Positions 24,679-35,989 are shown, numbered from the stretch's first letter. The stretch: DNA of 64,000 nucleotides from Cryptomeria japonica (GCF_030272615.1 NC_081406.1:476934900-476998899), one strand, 5' to 3'. A program made the numbers and translations. The notes: generated by a model not told the origin, from the letters alone.

Positions 24679-25211
24679 TGTTGTGACGTATTCACACATC
24701 GTCCCATTGCAAATGGGGACCCCTGCTTTTTGCTTTCTAGGGTTTTGTCTGTTAGCCTTTGCAGGATGAGTGCTGTCGAGGGGATCGTTGGATTACAGGC
24801 TTTGCTTGAGCCAGGGTGAGTCCACAGGGCCCTAGAATTAGGGTTTCTTTGAGAGTCTTCCTTAGGGCCTGGTTTTGCTCTCGTTGCTAATTGTGTCTTG
24901 CTTTGTGAGTGGGTATCATTCTTGAAGGTTCGAGCTAGGTCGAGTTGGTGAGTGATGAAGTCTGAAATGTCATCTTGATCTTCAAATGCCCTGAAATTTG
25001 GCTAAGTCTGGAATGTCCTGATCCTGAAATTTGACTAAGTCTGGAAACCTGTAGAATCCTCCAAAAACTAGATTTTGCAATATAACTCCTGGAGGTCCGA
25101 AACCACTCTCAAACATCCTGAAAGTATATATGGAATATAACTTAAAGTATTTCTTATACTTAAATGTTATATTCCATAAAATGATTTTGACGAAGAGTCC
25201 AAAATGTCAAA

Positions 25212-27291
25212 TTTCGCTCCTGACCCTTCCAAAGGGTCCAGAGCGAAATTCTCCATAAGACATTCTACTTTGACCAAAACCTAGAACTAACGCATTCCCA
25301 GGCTTGAATGAAGGCAAAAGCACTTGTTTGAATGAAGAAATGCAAAAAAATGAAGTCAGGATCATGGCCTAAGGTGAATTTTGCTCCTGACCCTTCCAAA
25401 GGGTCCAGAGCGAAATTCTTATTTCCTCTATTTTTCTCCTTAGCTTGACCAAGTTTGTAGACTTTTGAGGCATAATTGAGAAGGTTTGATGGAACTTTGC
25501 CTTGGAGAGGAGATTTTAGACCTTGGGATGATGGATTCTAGCCTGGGAGAGGAATTTCGCTCCTGACCCTTCCAAAGGGTCCAGAGCGAAAATCCTTATA
25601 ACTCTCATTTTCCTTCCTTGTTTTGGATGGGCGCTGGTTTATTAGGCTTTGTGTGTGAGTCTTGATGTGTTCTTGCCTTGAGAAGTGTTTTCAAAAGTGA
25701 GGATCTTGTCCAAAAATAGGAATTTCGCTCCTGACCCTTCCAAAGGGTCCAGAGCGAAATTCATCATAAACTTCATTTGCTACCTTGTTTGACCTTGAAA
25801 CCTTCTTCCTCAGGTGGAAAATGATCTAAGTTTGCTTCTTGAAGTGGTTTGAAGTTTGAAAAGTGAGTAATCTAGCCTAGAATGAGATTTTCGCTCCTGA
25901 CCCTTCCAAAGGGTCTAGAGTGAAAATCCTCCTAAGGCTCATTTCCTCCCTAGTTTTGACCAAATTTTGAGTTGCAAGGCATCTTGAAGGGAAGTGTGGA
26001 CATGTTTGGACTTTGGAAATGTTTGAAAGCCTTGAAAAGATGAAGGATTCTAGCCAAGAAGGTGAATTTCGCTCCTGACCCTTCCAAAGGGTCCAGAGCG
26101 AAATTCCTTGCAAACCTATTCTTTTGACCTTGTTTTGGCTTAAGACCTTATCCCTTGGGTGAAGGATGATGTTTAGTTACCTCTTGAGGTGATTTTGAGT
26201 TGGAAAAAAGAAGAATCAAGCCCAAATCATGATTTTCGCTCCTGACCCTTCCAAAGGGTCCAGAGCGAAAATCCTCCTAGACCTCATTTCCTTCCCTATT
26301 TGACCAAATTGTGATGTCCAAAGCATGTTGAAAGGGGAAATGGACATGATCTTGCCTTTGAGAGTGTTTGGAAGTTGTGAAAATGAAGGATTTTAGCCTG
26401 GAAAGGAAATTTCGCTCCTGACCCTTCCAAAGGGTCCAGAGCGAAATTCCTTACAAGCCTATCTTTTTGACCTTTCTTGGGCTTAAAACCTTGTTCCTAG
26501 GGTGATGAAGGATGAAATTCTACCTTGCAAAGAAGTTTCAAGTTGAAAAAATAATGATTTTTGGTCAAGAATGAAAATTTCGCTCTTGACCCTTCCAAAG
26601 GGTCCAGAGCGAATTTTCTCAAGACCTCTTTTTGCTATCAAGTTTTGCTAGATCAAGTGTGGGATAAGGTAAAATCAAGAGGAAGTTGCCCCTAAGAGTG
26701 ACTTTGAGTTGCTAGAAACCATGAAAGATGAAGGAATTGAGCCTTAAAATGATTTTCGCTCCTGATCCTTCCAAAGGGTCCAGAGCAAAAATCCTAAAAT
26801 CTACCTATTCCTTTCAAATTTATGCTAAGCTATGCCTAGACCAAGGTAAAAGATGCCCTTGTGATTGCCCTTAAGTCGATGGTTGTCTCCAGAAGTGATG
26901 ATTTTAGGCCAGAAGAGGAAATTCGCTCCTGACCCTTCCAAAGGGTCCGGGGCGAAAATCCTTCAATCACCTATTTTGCCTTGCAAAATCAAGATAAACT
27001 TGGGCTGTATGAGAGAAGAAAAGTGTTTCCTTGCCTTGTGAGGTGGATTGAAGTTGAAATGATGTAAAAATGAGCTACAAACAAGAAATTCGCTCCTGAC
27101 CCTTCCAAAGGGTCCAGAGCGAAAAACACTAAAACCATTCTTTTCTCCAAATTTTGTGCTAAGTTAGGCCTGGACTAGGGTGAGAAAAGCTATTTGGAAT
27201 GCCTTGGAAGGATGTTTGACCTTCAAAAATGTGAATTTTGAGCTAAAGTTGGAATTTCGCTCCTGACCCTTCCAAAGGGTCCAGGGCGAAA
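25212..27291. repeat. U3 tandem array: 13 units of about 170 bp, each with a 37-bp palindrome
   Basis: Each unit has the same 37-bp imperfect palindrome: arms TTTCGCTC and GAGCGAAA around the core GACCCTTCCAAAGGGTC. Starts lie at 25212, 25379, 25555, 25723, 25889, 26067, 26234, 26410, 26578, 26754, 26931, 27088 and 27255. Intervals run 157-178 bp (mean 170). The roughly 130-bp spacers are related (TTGACC, GAAGTTTGAA, GGATTCTAGCC words) but much diverged, while the palindromes differ at only zero to three bases. Such uneven conservation suggests selection or targeted homogenisation of the core. Confidence 0.95.
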
Positions 27292-27830
27292 TTCTTATAG
27301 GGTCTGTTCCTGGAGAAAATCTTGGGCGAGTTTCATGTTAATGTCTTTTTGTTGATGATTTAAGTTGAAAATGCTATGTTGAAATGAATTTATCATGTGT
27401 CCTTAATCATCTTTTGGTTTGTTTTGGTAGATGAAAGAAGACCAGGCCAGGATAAGGACGACCTTCTCCAGCCCAGCATCAACAAGAACGACCTTCTCCA
27501 ACCCAGCCTCATCAAGGACGACCTCTTCTAGTCCAACATTTGAAAGAAAGACAAGGTGGCATCCCAGTCATCACTCCTCTAGTCGGGTTGGTCCACTTCA
27601 GCATGTCTAGATTCAATGTACCTGACTCATCAAAGATGGCACTAACTTTGATGTACCTACCCCGGCTATCCATTGGTTGAATATTCCATAGAAGACATGT
27701 GTCCAAATAATGCAATTATTTCATTGGTCAGAATTAAGTTTGTTGTAACAAACCCTAATTAGGGTTTCATTGTAAAATCTTGGCCATTGATCTCAAATTG
27801 ATCTGAGCCATCGAATTGTATTGAGGGCAC

Positions 27831-27837
27831 TATATAA
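27831..27837 (+). promoter_or_regulatory. TATA box of giant-LTR copy C
   Basis: TATATAA lies in GGGCACTATATAAGCCC, about 90 bp after a CCCTAATTAGGGTTT palindrome that copies B and D also have. Transcription would start roughly 30 bp downstream, reading out through R/U5 against the Copia-1 direction. Confidence 0.7.
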
Positions 27838-28727
27838 GCCCTGGCTCCTCATTTGTAAAGGCTAATAGTTAGTCATTAATAGCTAGAACGTTAATAGTTA
27901 GTTCATAGAGGTTAGAATAGCTAATGATTAGTAGCAAATAGTATAACAATTAGAGTAGAATAGAAAGAGAAGGCAAAGATTGTTGCCAATATGTTGTTGT
28001 AAAAGGCTTGTAAAACTTCATTGAAGAAATGGTGAAATCTATGGGCCGATTCAACAATTTGCATAGTCTCTATACTTCTTAGATTTGATTTCATGTTATT
28101 AGATGAGTGGAAGAAATGTGTTTGATTGATGGTGAAATTTGTATATCCATACGACTAGCAGTTTGTTGATTGCAGACTTGCCTTGTGTAGTCAACTGGAA
28201 TCATTCAGCTTAAGCTTAACTTCAATTGTCGCTTCTTCACTGATAAGCATCAACCTGATGGTGTCTATGCTTATAGCGATGATCTGAACATCATAAAGCT
28301 TTCCTCCGAAGATCGCACTAACCTTGTGGAGATGGTCCTGGGATGTCGAAACAAGACTTAGTTAGAATTTCACCAAAGGTCATTCATTGCTCCTACATTC
28401 TTAGTGTCAGAATTAGATCCTTTCCTCGCTCTCATCCTTTTTCTTTTTTTTTTCAAAATCTAGGCTAGTGAAATCCTGTGTTCCAACAATATTCAAAGCA
28501 TATCAGATGTTTAGTCATCAAGTGTAAGTCCCCTTGTGATTCTAGCAAAATCACATCATACCACAAAGAGCTTATCCACACGTAGAGATCCTACATAACA
28601 GAACCTTGGAGTTACTCCGACTGATCCTTCAGCGAGATCTTCAACAGTTGAGAACTTTGTTCAAGAGAGGATAAGATATTTCGGTATTTTATTCTGTGTT
28701 TGCATGTGCATAAAAAACACATCAACA

Positions 28728-29110
28728 TGTAGAGACCTTAAGATTTTTAGAATAACACTGCCATCAACCTTTTAACCAAGACCCTTAAGAGAGTTCACAA
28801 CTTCGTCAACTCTCAAAAAGTAAGTAGCCACATTTTCATCTTCTTTCATCTTCAAACTTTCAAACTGCATTCTATGAGTCTGAAGTTTGGCTTTCTTAAT
28901 TTTTTCATCTCCTTCATATGCGTTTTGGAGTTTCTCCCACATGGCTTTAGCCGTATCATAGTGCATGACCTTCACAAACTCATCTTTGATAGTCCACACA
29001 AGATTGCATTCATGGCTTTGGCTTTACTTTCAAAAGCTTTCTTTCCATTAGCATCAGTTCAAGGATTTTGAGGGATTGTATAAGTGGAAACTACGCTGTT
29101 CCAAACATCA
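28728..29110 (-). pseudogene. Copia-1 gag, N-terminal half
   Basis: This is the N-terminal capsid region of the Copia-1 gag, with motifs AKAMNAI, AKAMWEKLQNAYEGDEKIKKAKLQ, RMQFESLKM, ENVATYFLRVDEVVNSL and LK(I/L)LRSL up to the giant-LTR insertion edge. Gag forms the particle that packages the element RNA. The start codon is not certain: frame-related sequence continues to about 29110, but stops interrupt it. The 5' LTR begins only a few dozen bases beyond, and a recognisable primer binding site is missing, so some leader has probably been deleted. Confidence 0.9.
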
Positions 29111-29149
29111 AAACTAAGAGACATAAGATAGGTTTTCATCCACATACAC

Positions 29150-31119
29150 CAGAAAGCATGATTCGAGCACAAAACACAGAGAAATTTAAAGAAAACAAGA
29201 AGACAGACATTAAGACTCAAACACCAGATTTCTTGTGGAAAACCCTTTCAGGTAAAAAACCATGGCATACAAAGCTTTCATTAACAAAAATGGGCACCAA
29301 CCCAAAATACATAAGTGAGCACCAACTCACTGAGAGCACCAACTCTCCTGCATTGATGAAACACCCTCTCCACCAGAAAAAGGCACCAACCCAAAATACA
29401 TAAGTGAGCATCAACTCACTGAGAGCACCAACTCTCCTGCATTGATGAAACACCCACTCCACTAGAAAAAGGCACCAACCTCAAAAATTTCATAAATGTC
29501 TTTCAACTTTAAGTTTGTAATAATCTCTGTTTCATAGCTTCAATAATCTGATTTTCAAACTCCAAAAAGACTCTACACACAGCATTGCTAACCTTTGAAT
29601 TTTTGAAACCACATCAAACCACATACCCCTATACTTGCATGCTCAAAACGACACCGCTGCTCAAGATTGCTTGTTCTGTATTTATCTGTTTTTAAAAGCA
29701 AAAACGTTCACCCTACTTGAAATTGTATGACTCACTATATTTCAAAATAATATCCACTACAATATTCAAATGCAACTTCAAAGTCTCACAGAAATTTTTG
29801 TTCTACAAAACTGGACTGCAATGATCTTATCTCTACTTATCTACTCTTGCCTCCTTTTTGACGCAACACGCACAGCTAACAGCCACACCATTATACAATC
29901 TCATATTGCATTGACTCAGCACTCTCTAGTTTATTCAAAACTCATGCTCAATAACTTCTCAAAGTCTCAATTAATAAAATCAAGAGATAGCAGCTCTTTT
30001 TTTATTCAAATCTCTTTATATCAATCACTGCACTCGACTTACACACCCAATAAAAACTCCACACAAGTCCGTAGTCACTCAAAAAAAAATCACGCCATTT
30101 TCATGGCCTTCGCATTAAAAATGCTTTTACATCGATTTTGATGCGCGGTATGATTACCGCACATACCCACAATTTCCACTTCATAAAAACGAGAGTCCTC
30201 ATCATTGTCAATGCTGTCAAGGATTTGGCGAACAATATTATTTGCAAGACTTTGACAACGTGTTAGTAATGACACACGACTTCACCCACACGTTCACTGT
30301 CAGAAACTTTTTACAGAGAAAGAAAATACGACCGAAACTTTTTCCTATAAACAGTCAATCCTCCAGGTGTAAATGTTTGCTTATGTTCTTTTGAACCGAT
30401 AAAAAAACACGACTCCATCATGCCGTTGTCTTCTAACATGCCCGACTCTCTTCATTTAAAAACTTCCACCAATCACATGTAACAAATCATCAAATATAAT
30501 ATACACCGTCAAAAATAATTAATGTGGCTTGACTCATATATTAGCAGAATTTTGAATGGCTGGAGTAAATCTTAAAAAAGATCCATTATTAAACAACTTC
30601 CAAATCTCCACGTTTGTTTTGTATCCTCACGACACAAAAGATATTGCATAGCTGAGTAAATTACTCAGGTCTCCTATTTTTGTCTTCTTTGCAGTAAACA
30701 TTATTAAGTTCAAACACCGCCTAGGTCAAAGACACGCTACACGAAAGATGAAGACATTGAACCAAATCCACTGCAATTAAGATTCCAATTTTGAACGGTC
30801 ATTTGCTGACAAGGAAATCTAACTAAGAAAAGGTGGACAAGTAAGCAGCTCAAACCAAATAGACAAATAGCTCAAGCAAGTAGCTAGGAAGCTTAAGCAA
30901 CCATCCAAGTAGCTCAAGTAAACTAGCAAGGATCTCAAGCAGCTCAACCAAGTACCTAAGTACCTCAACCAACGAAGCAAGCAGCTGAAACACACAACTA
31001 ACCAGTTCAAGTAGCTCAAGTAGCTCAAGCAGACAACCAGGCAACGCAATCTATTACTTTGAGTAATCCTCTGAGATTTATGTGATCATCCTTTGACATC
31101 AATGACAAAATATCCAACA
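29150..31119 (-). repeat. Copia-1 5' LTR
   Basis: This is the right copy of the Copia-1 LTR, starting on the minus strand with TGTTGGATATTTTGTC at 31119. It aligns with 18990-20886. It differs by carrying an extra copy of a roughly 90-bp unit (GGCACCAACCCAAAATACAT at 29292 and 29382; a third, partial copy at 29471), where the 3' LTR has a shortened single version. A CAAGTAGCTCAAG array lies at 30836-31045. The 29150 edge is approximate. Confidence 0.85.
29292..29480. repeat. Minisatellite of about 90 bp within the Copia-1 5' LTR
   Basis: Two nearly identical units begin at 29292 and 29382, and a third starts at 29471. The sister LTR (19110-19200) lacks the duplication, so the copy number has changed since insertion. 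Confidence 0.85.
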
Positions 31120-31814
31120 TGTCATATTTGATTTATTTAGTAGCACTTGCCTCACTGCTTGTAACGATGATATCATCCATATGTATGATTAGAAGAATAA
31201 GATCATTACCCATGCTTTTGATGTACAAATTGGCATTCAAAGGACTTTTGCTGAAATCCTTGTTCAACTGAATACTTGCTGATTTTGATGTACCATACTT
31301 TGGGTGCTTTCTTTAGACCATAAGGAGCTTTCTTCAATCTAGATAAAAGATGCTCTTTTCATGCAACTTGAAAACCTTATGGTTGAGTCATGTACACTTC
31401 TTCCTCCAAATCTGCATTGCGAATGTCACTTTTTATGTCTATTTGAGTGATCGTCTAGCCAAACTGAGATGCAATGGATGAAATCAATTCGATGGTTCTC
31501 ATCTTTGTTGTAGGAGCAAAGCTCTCCACATAGTCAATTTCCTCTCATTGTGAGAACACTTTAGTGACCAACCTAGCTTTGTACTTGACCTTGTAGATGC
31601 ATTTGCAGCCAATGGGTTTCTTCCTTGGTGGAAGATCTGAAAGATCCCAAGTCTCATTCTTCTTAAGATTCTCATCTTCAGTTTCCATGTCCTTTTCCCA
31701 TTTAGGTTTTCCTTTTGACTTAGCAAACACTTGTGGCATATTAGCCATGAAAGAAAATTTGATTGTATTTGTCTTGTTCTTGCCTCTCAATGATCTACCC
31801 TCGAACATCTCCAA
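31120..31814 (-). pseudogene. Copia-2 reverse transcriptase fragment
   Basis: Several frames of a second, more decayed Copia element. Upstream (31545-31814) the NETWDLSDLPP, KPIGCKCIYKVKY and ARLVTKVFSQ blocks match the start of the reverse transcriptase. Positions 31300-31500 carry scraps of the fingers and palm. Near 31170 the active site survives as an MDD motif in a context resembling YMDDIIVT. The domain then stops abruptly at 31119, the Copia-1 LTR edge. Thumb, RNase H and 3' LTR are not found on the far side of Copia-1, so that half has been lost. Confidence 0.88.
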
Positions 31815-31981
31815 TTAGTGCTTTCTCACCACTTTGGTCTCTACATCCAAATCAGCATTGTCATCATGACTCCCGCTACCTCTATTTGTGTTATTTTGAT
31901 GCTGATCTAGGTTGTCATAAATGAAAATTGGGTCTATTTTGTCATGCTCTGAATCCCCCTTTCAAATGGAGCTACTTGAAG

Positions 31982-32900
31982 CTAAACACCTGAATTTTTA
32001 TTCATAATAGGTTGATCTTCGATAATTTGGAACTTTGGTGATTTCCAAAAAGGCCTTGCTTCCTCATCAATCATGTCTTTGTTGAAAGTGAAGTGGCTAG
32101 TGTCAACATCAATCAACCTATCGGTCTTATGATTTTCACTGTACCTTGTAAGCATCAATTTTTTACTCTTAGGATCTAATTTGGTTCGCTCTTCATCTAG
32201 AAACCAGGCATATGTAATGGAACCAAAGACCTTAAGATGACTAACTCTTAGTTTTCTCCTAGGCCATATTTCCTTTGGTGTTTTATGTTTCACCGCTTGT
32301 GTGGGAGACTTGTTTAGCAAATAAAATGCAATATATATTACCTCAATCCAAAACCTCTTTCAAACACTCTTGTTCTCCAGCATACATTTAGCCATCTTTG
32401 TGATAGTACGATTCCACCTCTCAACAACTTCATTTTGCTATGCGATATAGGGTGTGGTAAATTGTCCTTTAATGCAATGTTTAGCACAAAAGCTGCTTAA
32501 TTATTGGGAACAAAATTTGCCTTCATTATCACGTTTAAGAGTGGTTTTCGTACAATCTAACTCTTTTTTAACTAATGCTTTAAAAATTTGAAATTCATTA
32601 AACATCTTGGATTTTAATTTTAGAAATAATGTCCACATTTTCCTACTAAAATTATTCACCAAAAAAGAAAATACCTCACCCTAAATAATGTCATTTCCAT
32701 TGGTCCATAAAGGTTTGCATGAACTAGCTATAGGATGTGCTTGGATCTCCAAGCTTGTCCATGATCAAATGGTATTCTATGTTGCTTCCCGCCTGGCAAG
32801 CTCCACACACACTTTGTATTTGTTGCTAAATGTTAGGAATTCCAAATTCCATCTACCAAGTTCTCTCAGGCCAATTGAGAGAGGTTGGACAAATTGAGGT
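31982..32900 (-). pseudogene. Copia-2 integrase (decayed)
   Basis: Scattered frames of a Copia integrase. RDNEGKF (about 32520) contains a catalytic-core Asp, and VVERWNRTI (about 32420) contains the Glu. Then come LNKSPTQAVKHKTPKEIW and LKVFGSITYAWF (about 32320-32200), which match the conserved C-terminal blocks. The stretch 32560-32900 holds the N-terminal part in poor condition. Stops and frameshifts are frequent, more so than in Copia-1, so Copia-2 is the older element, consistent with it being the host of the nested insertions. Confidence 0.85.
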
Positions 32901-33090
32901 GTCCATATTGTTGATGCCAAAGTGTACTAATGGATGATGCACATCTGGTTGTCAATGCATGTTTCTTGACTTGTCCAATTTCAACCAATCTATACAGTCC
33001 ATGATCTTCTGTACCCAAAGAATAGTCTTCTTGTTCTCCTTGTCAGTGTTACTACATTTGTGGTTGCTGAAAATGACATCTAGATTAGGA

Positions 33091-33360
33091 CTATGTTGCA
33101 CAATATAGAAAGTAGATTGAGCTCTGATCTTGGTACATAGCACACATTGATAAAAAACAACTTTTCCCTGCAGAGTTTATATGCCCAATCCCTCTTCTTT
33201 CTGTTATGTACCGGTCATCACCACCAAATATCATTGAATTAGAGCAAGTAGTGTACTTTGTGAACCAGTGTTGCCTATTGATGAAGTGACGTGATGCTCC
33301 TGAATCAATGTACCATGTAGATGATTTTGATTGATCTATTGATCTTTGGGTCATGAATGC
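33091..33360 (-). pseudogene. Copia-2 protease (decayed)
   Basis: An open frame with STWYIDSGASRHFINR (active-site DSG) followed by FTKYTTCSNS and FGGDDRYI blocks, as in Copia aspartic proteases that mature the gag-pol polyprotein. The C-terminal part decays after about 70 residues. Between this and gag (33360-33600) a degenerate zinc-knuckle region with Cys/His codons can be made out but not read in one frame. Confidence 0.88.
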
Positions 33361-33602
33361 CTATAAAGTTGATGCCTTCTCCTCTAAATGCTCTACAACA
33401 TGAACCTTCTGTTGGTTTTGCTGAGGCCCTCCTTGGTTGGATTTCTATTCAGCTAGCCTTTTTTGCAATGCTTTTTTGCATGACCCAACATACCACAATA
33501 ATGATGTGTGATGTTTTTCAGATTCTTTGTTGTATCCTTGTTGTGACCTTCTCCTTTCTTGTATGGCCATTTTCTTATGCGTTTATCTTTGGTTGCAAAT
33601 CC

Positions 33603-34216
33603 CTATTCCACACTAGTTGTCTCACTTTTGCTACCAAACTCTTTCTTCCATCTATCTTGTTGTAACAGTTTATTGCATAACTCTTCAAAATTCAGGTCAA
33701 CATCCGTAGTGGTGATATTGAACGTCTCAATGAAATACTCATAAGCATCCGGTAATCTCTTCAGCATGATTACCACCATGTCCTCTTCTTCCATTTTTTG
33801 ACTAATTGCTGACAATTGATCTTTGATGTCCGTGATCTTGAGTAAATGCTCTTGTAAGGACACTTTCTCATCCATAATGATCGAAAAAAGCATAATCGTC
33901 AAAAAGAAGGCCTTATCTTTTTCTAAAGTCTCATGAAGGTCACGTAGATGCTTCCAAATGGTAGCTAAAGTCGTCCTTGTTTGGACTCCTGGAAGAGTAT
34001 GATTGATAATTTGATTAACATGACTGCTTCTTTGCCATGTTCATCAAACTTCACCTAGTCTTTATCCACAAGCGTTGGTTAGGTGTCGGTACCTAGGATG
34101 ATCTTTTCAAGGCATCTGTATTTAAAGATTGTGAGCATTAGCTGCTTCCAGCTGTTGTAATTCTTGCCAGTAAAATGTTGGCTACCTTCCAGCATGGTGT
34201 TGGGTAAAGAGGCCAT
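33603..34216 (-). pseudogene. Copia-2 gag (decayed)
   Basis: The start is the ATG at 34214-34216, followed by a short leader peptide and then EGSQHFTGKNYNSWKQLM (UBN2-type gag start; Asn-Tyr and Trp typical). The frame shifts near 33900. The distal part contains SLQEHLLKITDIKDQLSAIS, EEDMVVIMLKRLPDAYEYFIETFNI and LNFEELCNKLLQQDRWKKE, matching the usual capsid and spacer. A stop interrupts the N-terminal third. The 5' leader continues toward 40882, broken by four insertions. Confidence 0.88.
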
Positions 34217-34401
34217 TCATGCTGTTCTTCTTCCCTCCCATAAGTTGCAATCACGAAGTAAGACCAAAAATAAACCCTCTAGTCATGCTGTTGCAGGAAC
34301 CCTAAAAAATTTCATGAAACCTGAGCTTTGCAAATACTGAATTTTCTTAAAAAAAAGGGAAAACACTTGCAAATTTTTTGATCAAACCCTAGTCAGCAAA
34401 C

Positions 34402-35741
34402 TATAATGTCCCCATTTTCGTGAGCATTAGAGTTCGAAGGATTAGCCTATCATTTGACCGTCGTAGGCTCGGATGGTGTAGTAGAGGGTCTAGTTTGGGT
34501 GTTATGGAGCTCTTCAGGTGGCAGATGGTAGTGTTTTCCTCTCCAGATTGTTGGTATATTCCGAGGCTAGGCTATTTAGAGGTTTCTGGTTCCATATAGT
34601 AAGTCAGTGGTTGTTGGAGAGGGACCCTTACTATTTTTAGTAAGGCAGTTGGATGCACAGTGGATATATTGGTAACTCCTAGGTTCAGACGGGATTGAGA
34701 AATAATGATTAATGATGAAGTTCTAATGTTATAACTATGATTAAAGTTATACTTTAATAATAATTAATTATTAAGTGCATATCATTAATAAATTAAGTGG
34801 ACTTTATTTAAAAGGGGAGTTATAAGTGAATAATAAAGCATACTTTATATTTTAATATTGTGCACCAAAAAGGAGGGAAAACAAATGAAATTATAGTAAA
34901 TTAAAGGAGATGAAGACAAATGCAAATTAAACACTATAAAAGGGCATTTGGATTTCACTTCATTCAATTTTTGAATCATTTCAACATTTGTCTATTCTGA
35001 AGAAGCTTTGGCTTTGAAGAAGAAACCTAGGGTTTCGCTGTAATTTCAATCTTGGGGAACGTAGCCTCTCTTCGATTGTGCTGGTGGCTTCATACGGAGG
35101 TCACATTTGAGCATCAATGGAGTTTATGAAAATCTGAGTTGATTATCTCAAAGTATTTCAAGTGTATTTAGAGAAAATCAGAAGTTATTGAAGATAAGCA
35201 TGATTAAATTTCTTCATTTCTGGTTGTGCCTTCTTCATTGGCATGTGTGAGTCATTAGTGTGCAGATTGGAAGTGATAATCTACAGGAAATTTCAAGGGT
35301 TTGATGATTGGATGGGGTTTGATGATATTCTTTCTACTGTATGACTGCTGCAAACTTTATACTTCATTCTGGTAACCATGTATGGCAGAGGGTTTCAACT
35401 TTCAAGGCATATCTTACCTGTAAGTTCATGAATTGTAACTACTAAAATTTCTGGGTATTGTTGATTTAGATAATAGGGGATATTTTATGAACTAAGTTGT
35501 CAATATTTTGTGAAAATACCGAGTATTTAAGCTGATGTAAAAATCTGGAATTTTCAGCTGTATATTCCCTATGTAACGTCCAGTTTTTTTTTGAGTTGAA
35601 AAAATTATTGCAATATCTTCTATTTTGCTGCATTAAATTGCTGTATCGAACATCGCAAATATATCAAAAAAACATAAAACCCAAATCAAAGACAAGCGAA
35701 AATTAGAAAAGTAAAAGTCTTGTCAAGGGTGGGATATCTCA
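34402..35741 (+). repeat. Solo LTR, 1340 bp, in the Copia-2 leader
   Basis: It starts TATAATGTCCCCATTTTCG (the first TG mutated to TA) and ends GGGATATCTCA. CAAAC flanks it on both sides (34397-34401 and 35742-35746). A TATA box at 34934-34943 gives the plus orientation. It belongs to the same family as 35990-37725, which lies next to it in the opposite orientation: both have GGCTAATC-like words and the (A/T)CTATTTTTAGTAA block. Confidence 0.85.
34934..34943 (+). promoter_or_regulatory. TATA box of the 34402 solo LTR
   Basis: CTATAAAAGG, in the right place for the LTR promoter, followed by a coding-like GAAGAAGC-rich R region. Confidence 0.55.
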
Positions 35742-35746
35742 CAAAC

Positions 35747-35984
35747 AGACGCACAATTTTTTTAAAAAATTGTAAAAAATGGCATTTATGGAAACCTTAG
35801 GTGCTGAAGAAACACCCACAACTTTTGTTGAAAAAATTGTAAAAAAATTCAGATGTTCTAGGAGGCTTGCAATCCACGATTTCATTTTTTTTGTAAAAAA
35901 CCCTAGTTGTCGAGGTTTGCAAACTTGCAAATCAAAAACTTGTACTAAAAAACCTTCTAGTCATGGCTTGTTATAAATGGTCGA
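35747..35984. other. Copia-2 leader fragment between two solo LTRs
   Basis: About 240 bp between the target duplications of the two solo LTRs. It contains repeated TTTTTTAAAAAATTGTAAAAAA-like words and no open domain. By position it is part of the Copia-2 5' leader. Confidence 0.55.
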
Positions 35985-35989
35985 GAAAA

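Larger units (their letters stand above)
24679..28727 (+). repeat. Giant-LTR family, copy C: 4049-bp solo LTR inside Copia-1 gag
   Basis: It starts TGTTGTGACGTATTCACACA and ends ACACATCAACA. It is bounded by the duplication GGTAG/TGTAG, and its removal repairs the Copia-1 gag frame, so both edges are certain. The TATA box at 27831-27837 gives the plus orientation, a U3 of about 3.15 kb and an R/U5 of about 0.9 kb. The U3 interior holds 13 palindrome-bearing repeats (25212-27291). No gag, pol, primer site or polypurine tract is present, so it is a solo LTR. At about 4 kb it is far longer than most plant LTRs. Confidence 0.93.

Noticed and set aside
25212-27291. Palindromes as bacterial transcription terminators or as CRISPR repeats
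   Set aside because: There is no T-run after the stems, the spacers are homologous to one another, and the host context is a plant LTR.
24679-28727. Complete retrotransposon with internal domain
   Set aside because: No repeated ends inside, no primer site or polypurine tract and no coding domain; it behaves as one LTR.
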